A stretch of DNA of 21,604 bases from Euprymna scolopes (Eukaryota; Mollusca; Cephalopoda; Sepiida; Sepiolidae). Made by a program: the position numbers and the translations under genes. Below, piece after piece: positions 17,575 to 21,604 of this stretch (position 1 is its first letter; every line of letters begins with the position of its first letter). The stretch is from the NCBI GenBank assembly GCA_024364805.1, contig CM044519.1, positions 57,006,057-57,027,660 of the forward strand, written 5' to 3'. The notes under the pieces are model-generated. The model made no database searches and had not been told where the DNA came from. It saw nothing but the letters and a program-made list of their open reading frames with translations.

Positions 17575-17735
17575 AAATTTTTATAGGGTCATTACTGAGC
17601 ATGAGGTCCCTGTGCCTATTTTGAAGACCACCTTATCTTGATTAATTAGTAGTTCCACTAATATTTGGGGTGTCCAAAATATAGAGACTCGTGTTGTTGA
17701 ACTAAAAGTTCTGTTTTCTTCTTGTCTACATTTAG
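17575..17735 (-). pseudogene. Gypsy fossil 2, protease region
   Basis: Near 17640-17580 the minus strand reads INQDKVVFKIGTGTSCSVM. This aligns with the gypsy protease signature, in which IDTGASCSVM is usual. Sequence between this and the RT (17570-17280) fits the protease-to-RT linker. The right edge is where the LINE insertion begins. Confidence 0.7.
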
Positions 17736-18592
17736 ACAATAGAATCATCCAGGTTGTCATTGATAAATGTACATCTAAATAGCGTAACATTAATGGGGGA
17801 GTGCCTCAGAGGTCAATCCTTGGACCATTATTATTTTTGATATTCATTAAGGACCTCCCTGAGAATATTGTGTCCGAGATAGGTATATTTGCTGATGATA
17901 CAATGCTCCATAACATACACAAGGATAGAACAGATTTACACAAATCTAAGACTAGCAGATTCGTTAGAAAATGACTTCCAGACCATAGTAGAATGGGGCC
18001 GTAAATGGATCTTAACATTTAATGCTAGCAAGACTAAGCTGCTCTCCTTTAACAATTACAGAACACCTCTACAACCACCGATATCCATAAGAAACAACAC
18101 TCTACATGAAAATTCTTCCTTCAAACTCCTGAGCTTAACATTGATGGGCAACATGAACAAATACATTGAGGACATTGTGAAGGCTGCTATAAAGAAGGTG
18201 GATTCCCTCTATCATGCTAGAAGACTACTCTGCGCCCGTTTTAAAAGTATTTTAAGGGAATGTGCACTAATGAACTTATTGAACTTATGCCCCTTGACAT
18301 ACATATCCTCAACAAAACTGCTTAGCAATAAAATGACACTCCTTTGCTGTTGATGTCCCTTTTCAGAAAGCTTTGTACTCAAATAGTTTCTTCCCTCAAA
18401 CAGCTAGACTTTGGAATTCTCTTCCTGCTACCTACTTCTCTGACTGTACTGATGTGCAAAAGTTTAAATGTAATATAAAACAACATCTTGTTAATCTTTC
18501 CTAGGCATGATCCCAAATAGTAGCCCCTTACGTTCAAGTGGCGATATACATTCTTACAGAGTGAACATGAGTAAAAAAAAAAAAAAAAAAAA
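17735..18592 (+). mobile_element. CR1/Jockey-type LINE, 5'-truncated, with A20 tail, inserted in gypsy fossil 2
   Basis: Plus-strand words: LDNRIIQVVIDK near 17740, INGGVPQRSILGPLLFLIFI near 17790 (RT motif B region) and GIFADDTMLH near 17880 (motif C). ADSLENDFQTIVEWGRKW follows near 17965, then FNASKTKLLSFNNYR near 18020. SLYHARRLL is near 18210, then after an internal gap NSFFPQTARLWNSLPATYF near 18385 and the C-terminal VQKFKCNIKQHLVNLS near 18455, ending in a stop near 18504. About 70 bases of 3' UTR lead into A20 at 18573-18592. The missing 5' end is usual for LINE insertions. The piece between SLYHARRLL and the C-terminus is internally shortened, and a frame change lies after motif C. 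The clean A20 tail suggests the youngest insertion of this cluster. Confidence 0.9.
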
Positions 18593-18597
18593 TTCCT

Positions 18598-19080
18598 ATG
18601 AGTATGCCCAATCCACCTGCATGTAAAACATTTTTTGTTTTTAAGTGGAGACTTGTTGGCTTGATTGGTATTGTTTCCATAAATAACATTCTCGTTTCAT
18701 AGATATCCTGTGGATGGATGTGGCACTTTCACTAACCATCGGTGCTTCCAGCATTAGCTTGGAATATTTCCTCGCAGATTCCATAGCACTGCTATTTCAA
18801 TGGCCTTGTCCAATATTAGCATCCTTTTGCCAAGCAAGCGCCATGCATTTTCTTATCCTTCACTCCCACAACCAAACGATTAGGTATATGTTCATTAACT
18901 TTTTCTTTGAAGTTGCAATATTCCAATATTTTTTGCAATGTGGCCACATATTCACTGATGGACTAACCTTTTCTTTTTTTTTTTTCTTGTGTTGAATAAA
19001 AAACGTTCATGTATCTCGTTAAAGGCTGGCCTGATATGTCTCTCCATTAGAGTACAATTCTTGAAGTCTCTTCTGCTCAG
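18598..19080 (-). pseudogene. Gypsy fossil 2, gag and zinc-knuckle region
   Basis: Minus-strand words include RDISGQPLTRYMNVFYSTQ near 19030, SISEYVATLQKILEYCNF near 18955 and LVVGVKDKKMHGAWQKDANI near 18860. Then come SSAMESARKYSKLMLEA near 18770 and a CFTC..IGH zinc-knuckle half near 18625. Gag words of this order (EY..LQ..A..C.F, GL.D..MQ, A..A.AMESA) are standard for Ty3/gypsy elements. It lies on the far side of the LINE insertion from protease, in the same orientation. Confidence 0.82.
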
Positions 19081-19153
19081 GCTTGTTCTAGGCTAGACCC
19101 CTGAAGATAGCATAATGTTTAGCACCAGTAACAGATGAAAAATAGCAGGTTAG

Positions 19154-19571
19154 TATTACAATCCACAGAAGTATGAAAAAGTAGTAAAAAGAAAAAATAT
19201 AACAAATAAATGTTATCAAAGACAAGATAAGTTACTCTTCTACCTATTTGGAAAGAATTTTAGTGGTTTTACTCACTTTAAAATATATGTTACTGTGGCA
19301 TATATTCGGTGGATTTCTAACAGTATTTTGTAAAAATTTTTATTTTTAACTCGTTTGTAAAACTTCACATATTTAGGAGGTCATCTTGCTACCATTTTTC
19401 TATCGATGAACATTGTATGACATTTGAACCGATTAAACGTTTTAAAGTGAGTAAAACAGCTAAAAGCTTTTCCAGATAGGTAGAAAAGTAACTTATCTTG
19501 CCTTTGACAACATTTATTTTTTTATATTTTTTAATTTTAACCACTTTTTCGTATCTCTGTGGATTACAATA
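19154..19571. repeat. Large inverted repeat, 130-bp arms, 156-bp loop
   Basis: The left arm (19154-19283) and the reverse complement of the right arm (19440-19571) agree over their whole length. Shared words are aatccacag, gaaaaagt, aaaaaatata, aaataaatgtt, caagataagttac, ttctacctat and gttttactcactttaaaa. Differences are scattered, roughly one in six positions. Both ends stop at tatt..aatccac. The structure could be a foldback (terminal-inverted-repeat) DNA element or an old inverted duplication. The minus-strand ORF 19679-19389 covers the right arm and loop. Confidence 0.9.
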
Positions 19572-19679
19572 CAAACCCAAAATAACATGCTTCTTACCTT
19601 CATTCAACACATCATTGTCAGTATAAAGAAGTTTACCCTTTCGACATAGTGCAGCTATTCCTCTTCCGCACTGTCCCAT
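19389..19679 (-). CDS. Hypothetical 96-residue ORF of unknown nature
   Basis: The minus strand has an open frame of 96 residues from Met at 19679 to a stop at 19389. It is rich in Lys and Leu with no recognised domain, signal peptide or membrane segment. Its central part lies in the right arm of a large inverted repeat, so its conservation cannot be separated from that of the repeat. Another Met at 19706, in a different frame and with a good context (ataaaatggc), opens only a 16-codon frame (start MALLGTRKEWD) that stops early. A promoter-like motif pair lies about 250 bases upstream. It might be a host 5' exon or noise; I favour noise. Confidence 0.2.
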   Translation of the reverse strand: MGQCGRGIAALCRKGKLLYTDNDVLNEGKKHVILGLYCNPQRYEKVVKIKKYKKINVVKGKISYFSTYLEKLLAVLLTLKRLIGSNVIQCSSIEKW

Positions 19680-19952
19680 TCTTTACGTGTGCCTAACAAT
19701 GCCATTTTATCTGTTCGTCGCTGATGCATCAACTCTTTTACTCTGGTTGGTTGGGTAGGTGTGTCAGAATTTTTTGGGAATTTTTGACACCCCTAACACA
19801 AAACTGCAAATAAAATATAAAAAACTTGTAATTTCTCTTTTTAAAGTGGGTTGTTTAATTTCTTTATAGAATATACTTCCAAAATAAACTATTAAAGTTT
19901 TTAAAAATTAATAGAAATATGATTTTTTATTTTAAAAAAAGTGCTTACAAAG

Positions 19953-19980
19953 TGCATGCGCATGTTCATGCAGCCATTTT
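19953..19980 (-). promoter_or_regulatory. Adjacent NRF1-like and YY1-like motifs, promoter-like GC patch
   Basis: In otherwise very AT-rich DNA, tgcatgcgcatg (19953-19964) resembles the NRF1 site (core GCGCATGCGC). On the minus strand AAAATGGCTGC (19980-19970) matches the YY1 consensus AANATGGCNGC. The pair occurs in many animal bidirectional and TATA-less promoters. No clear gene follows on either strand within a few hundred bases, so function is inferred from motif pairing only. Confidence 0.3.
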
Positions 19981-20213
19981 TTCCATGTAACGAAAGGAAT
20001 TGAATTTTACCAGTTAAATTTTTTTCAATTTTTTCACTTTAAAAATCTATCAAAATTATTCTATTAATTCAATTTTTACGATATTTGTAGGTTTAATGTG
20101 AAATTTTATGCTCTTTCCAATAAACCGAATATAATATTCTAGACAAGCGTTTTTTTTTTAATTCACCCCCATTTTGAAATGTATATTAAATTGAAAATAA
20201 TTAATTTTCTCAC

Positions 20214-20280
20214 CATATATATCACAAATATATATTTATATATCATCACATATATATCACAAATATATATTTATATATCA
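20214..20280. repeat. 35-base period tandem duplication
   Basis: Two exact 32-base copies, at 20214-20245 and 20249-20280 (start catatatatcacaaatata), are separated by three bases. The perfect match implies a recent duplication in AT-rich sequence. Confidence 0.95.
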
Positions 20281-20660
20281 CAAATTGAAGATAAAAGATC
20301 AATAAATAAAATAATCTAATTTAAAACAAAAACAAAGGAATAGTTATGTGCAACTTTACCAGTAAAGTCAAAAGTTTAAAACCTTTTAAAAAAAAAAAAA
20401 CACGTTGATTTTTTTTTTAAGTGGAACCTCATATTTTGAAAATATTGTCCTGTAAAAATTGGATACTTCGTATAATTTTTTCTATTTCATTCAATGTTGT
20501 TCTATTTTAGATATTGAAAAATATATATATACCATAAAGAAGAAATAAAATATTTTAAATCAAAAACTCGTGTATTTCTTTAAGAGAATAAAAAAAATTG
20601 TCGAGGAGTTTGTTTATAAAAGTTGATTTACTTATGCATTCAAGTATGGTGACCCATATT
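20281..20660. other. AT-rich spacer
   Basis: No gene, RNA or repeat is recognised. Short homopolymer runs (A12 near 20389, T8 near 20411) and a TA run near 20521 are the only structure. Confidence 0.5.
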
Positions 20661-20661
20661 T

Positions 20662-20795
20662 ACCTAACTTTTGTTGACAGCAAGCACATGTCAGAAATAG
20701 AAAGGGGAGATTAATTATGGCGCTTTTAAGCCACCGGAGTTCTCAACTGGAAGAAAGAGAGACAAACCTGCTCTGTGACCATCTGATATGACAAT
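20662..20795 (+). other. GC-richer island with acceptor-like site and a 24-codon ORF
   Basis: A stretch with a plausible 3' splice acceptor (cctaacttttgttgacag, AG at 20679-20680, with a branch-like ctaac just upstream) leads into a sequence of noticeably higher GC than its flanks. It contains a short ORF 20717-20791 (start MALLSHRSSQLEERE). No homology is recognised and an upstream in-frame stop closes the frame. It could be a host exon, a repeat fragment or nothing. Confidence 0.25.
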
Positions 20796-20799
20796 TTAA

Positions 20800-21300
20800 A
20801 ATCGCACTATTTTTTAATCCTTGCTTAAAAATTTATTTTATTTAAAAAGTACATGGAATATAAAATATAAATATGGATAAATTCTTAACAATAAAGAATG
20901 AAAGTACCCATTGATTAGTATTTTTATAGGTAAGTGATTTTTTTGGAATTTATATTTATTTATTATATTCGAAGTAAGTTAAAATTCGTTGATTTTCTTG
21001 AAATCTTTTTTAAAGAAAACCGATTTAAAAAACAAACAAATATTGCATATTTTGCTATTAAACTGGTTATTATTTAAAACATTCGGTCTTCGCTCCTTTT
21101 ATTGAAAAAAAATTAGGGTTTAAATTGCATTTTTCAAGTACTTATAAGCTTCGAAAGATAGTAAGTCTAATTATTCAAGTTTTTATCACGCATTTTTAAT
21201 GGCGACTTCTAACACTGCTATTGGTTGGGTTGTAGGTTTTCTCGGTGTTTATTTATTTTTAAATTGTTTGCTTTTATTCCTTCGCATTAATCGTGCTTCA
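20800..21300. other. AT-rich spacer
   Basis: No gene or repeat is recognised. A plus-strand word atggcgacttctaac near 21199 has a start-like context, but no ORF of note follows. Confidence 0.5.
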
Positions 21301-21308
21301 TCACTAAT

Positions 21309-21480
21309 TATTATGGTCTAGTGGCAACATCTTGCATGAATAAAAAAGACACGAGACCAAATTAACATGGTAAAAAAACAAGCAGTGATTAGAACGGAAA
21401 CAAAATGGCCGCTCACGCTCTTTTTATTTATCCTGAAAGCAACAGGAAAGCAGGTACGCCCTCTGCTTTTAAAGGGCCAT
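21309..21480 (+). repeat. tRNA-like or LTR-like patch of higher GC
   Basis: The word tatggtctagtggcaacatc near 21310 resembles a tRNA-Glu-like A box. cacgagacc near 21350 is a weak B-box-like word about 36 bases further on. aaaatggccgc at 21402-21412 is YY1-like, and a GC-richer stretch continues to about 21480. It could be a SINE head or an unclassified LTR or promoter. The evidence is too thin to choose, and the window ends before its boundary is clear. Confidence 0.2.
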
Positions 21481-21604
21481 AGTTCCTCCCATTAGAATAA
21501 GTGGTATAATTAAGCCTTAATATGTTACAATACTGTTCTCGTAAAATTGTCAACAAATATTGATTGGATTATTTTATCATCCACTTAAGCGTTTCGTCAT
21601 AAAA

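Larger units (their letters stand above)
15200..19080 (-). mobile_element. Ty3/gypsy LTR retroelement fossil 2 (broken, with insertions)
   Basis: On the minus strand the element runs from gag (about 19040-18600) through protease (about 17640-17580), RT (17270-16650) and RNase H (about 16420-16040) to integrase (about 15990-15235). A plus-strand LINE (17735-18592) has been inserted between gag and protease, and a short repeat (16112-16197) lies within RNase H. No LTRs are recognised, so both outer limits are approximate. It has many breaks and looks older than gypsy fossil 1. RT and integrase wording differ from fossil 1, so it is another gypsy lineage. Confidence 0.88.

Noticed and set aside
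18714-18995. A 93-residue plus-strand ORF with Phe-rich end
   Set aside because: It is the shadow of the gypsy gag region on the minus strand.
1-21604. A novel multi-gene system or gene cluster
   Set aside because: Apart from one zinc-finger gene, all readable coding sequence belongs to known retroelement families. I see no set of intact neighbouring genes that could form a pathway.

Overview
The window looks like AT-rich, intron-scale animal DNA, most plausibly from a coleoid cephalopod such as an octopus. The grounds are a single-exon tandem C2H2 zinc-finger ORF of the type expanded in octopus genomes, several decayed LINE families, a Penelope-like element, two Ty3/gypsy fossils and long (TA)n, (CA)n and (GT)n tracts. 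The species assignment is inference; no rRNA, tRNA gene or conserved host marker settles it.

Only one host gene is convincing: a nine-finger C2H2 protein on the minus strand (4282-5121). Everything else I can name is mobile-element debris, partly nested. From left to right: (1) 1-1060, Penelope-like reverse transcriptase on the minus strand, next to a (TA)37 tract; (2) 1190-2060, two 3' ends of minus-strand LINEs; (3) 2085-2500, an unclassified repeat whose other copy lies at 5493-5830; (4) 2600-4338, two overlapping minus-strand LINE pieces with the same kind of RT and tail, containing a decayed fragment of the zinc-finger gene; (5) 4282-5343, the zinc-finger gene and a tandemly duplicated upstream segment; (6) 6190-6413, a hammerhead-like motif and a tRNA-derived SINE; (7) 6426-10692, a plus-strand Ty3/gypsy fossil with a short right LTR; (8) 11120-13235, a Jockey/I-type LINE on the minus strand with ORF1 zinc knuckles and an APE endonuclease; (9) 13272-13560, a foldback and a (CA)24-bearing repeat tail; (10) 13560-14165, an RTE-like LINE tail; (11) about 15200-19080, a minus-strand Ty3/gypsy fossil holding an oppositely oriented LINE (17735-18592) and a short repeat (16112-16197); (12) 19154-19571, a 130-bp inverted repeat; (13) 19580-21604, AT-rich DNA with a few GC islands and promoter-like motifs.

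The most interesting point is the zinc-finger/LINE junction. The last 18 codons and the stop of the zinc-finger ORF are LINE reverse-transcriptase sequence in another reading context, and two more pieces of that zinc-finger 3' end lie inside LINE debris a kilobase away, all ending at the same nucleotide. No operon-like or co-operating gene set exists here. The window is best read as one zinc-finger gene in a nest of retroelements.
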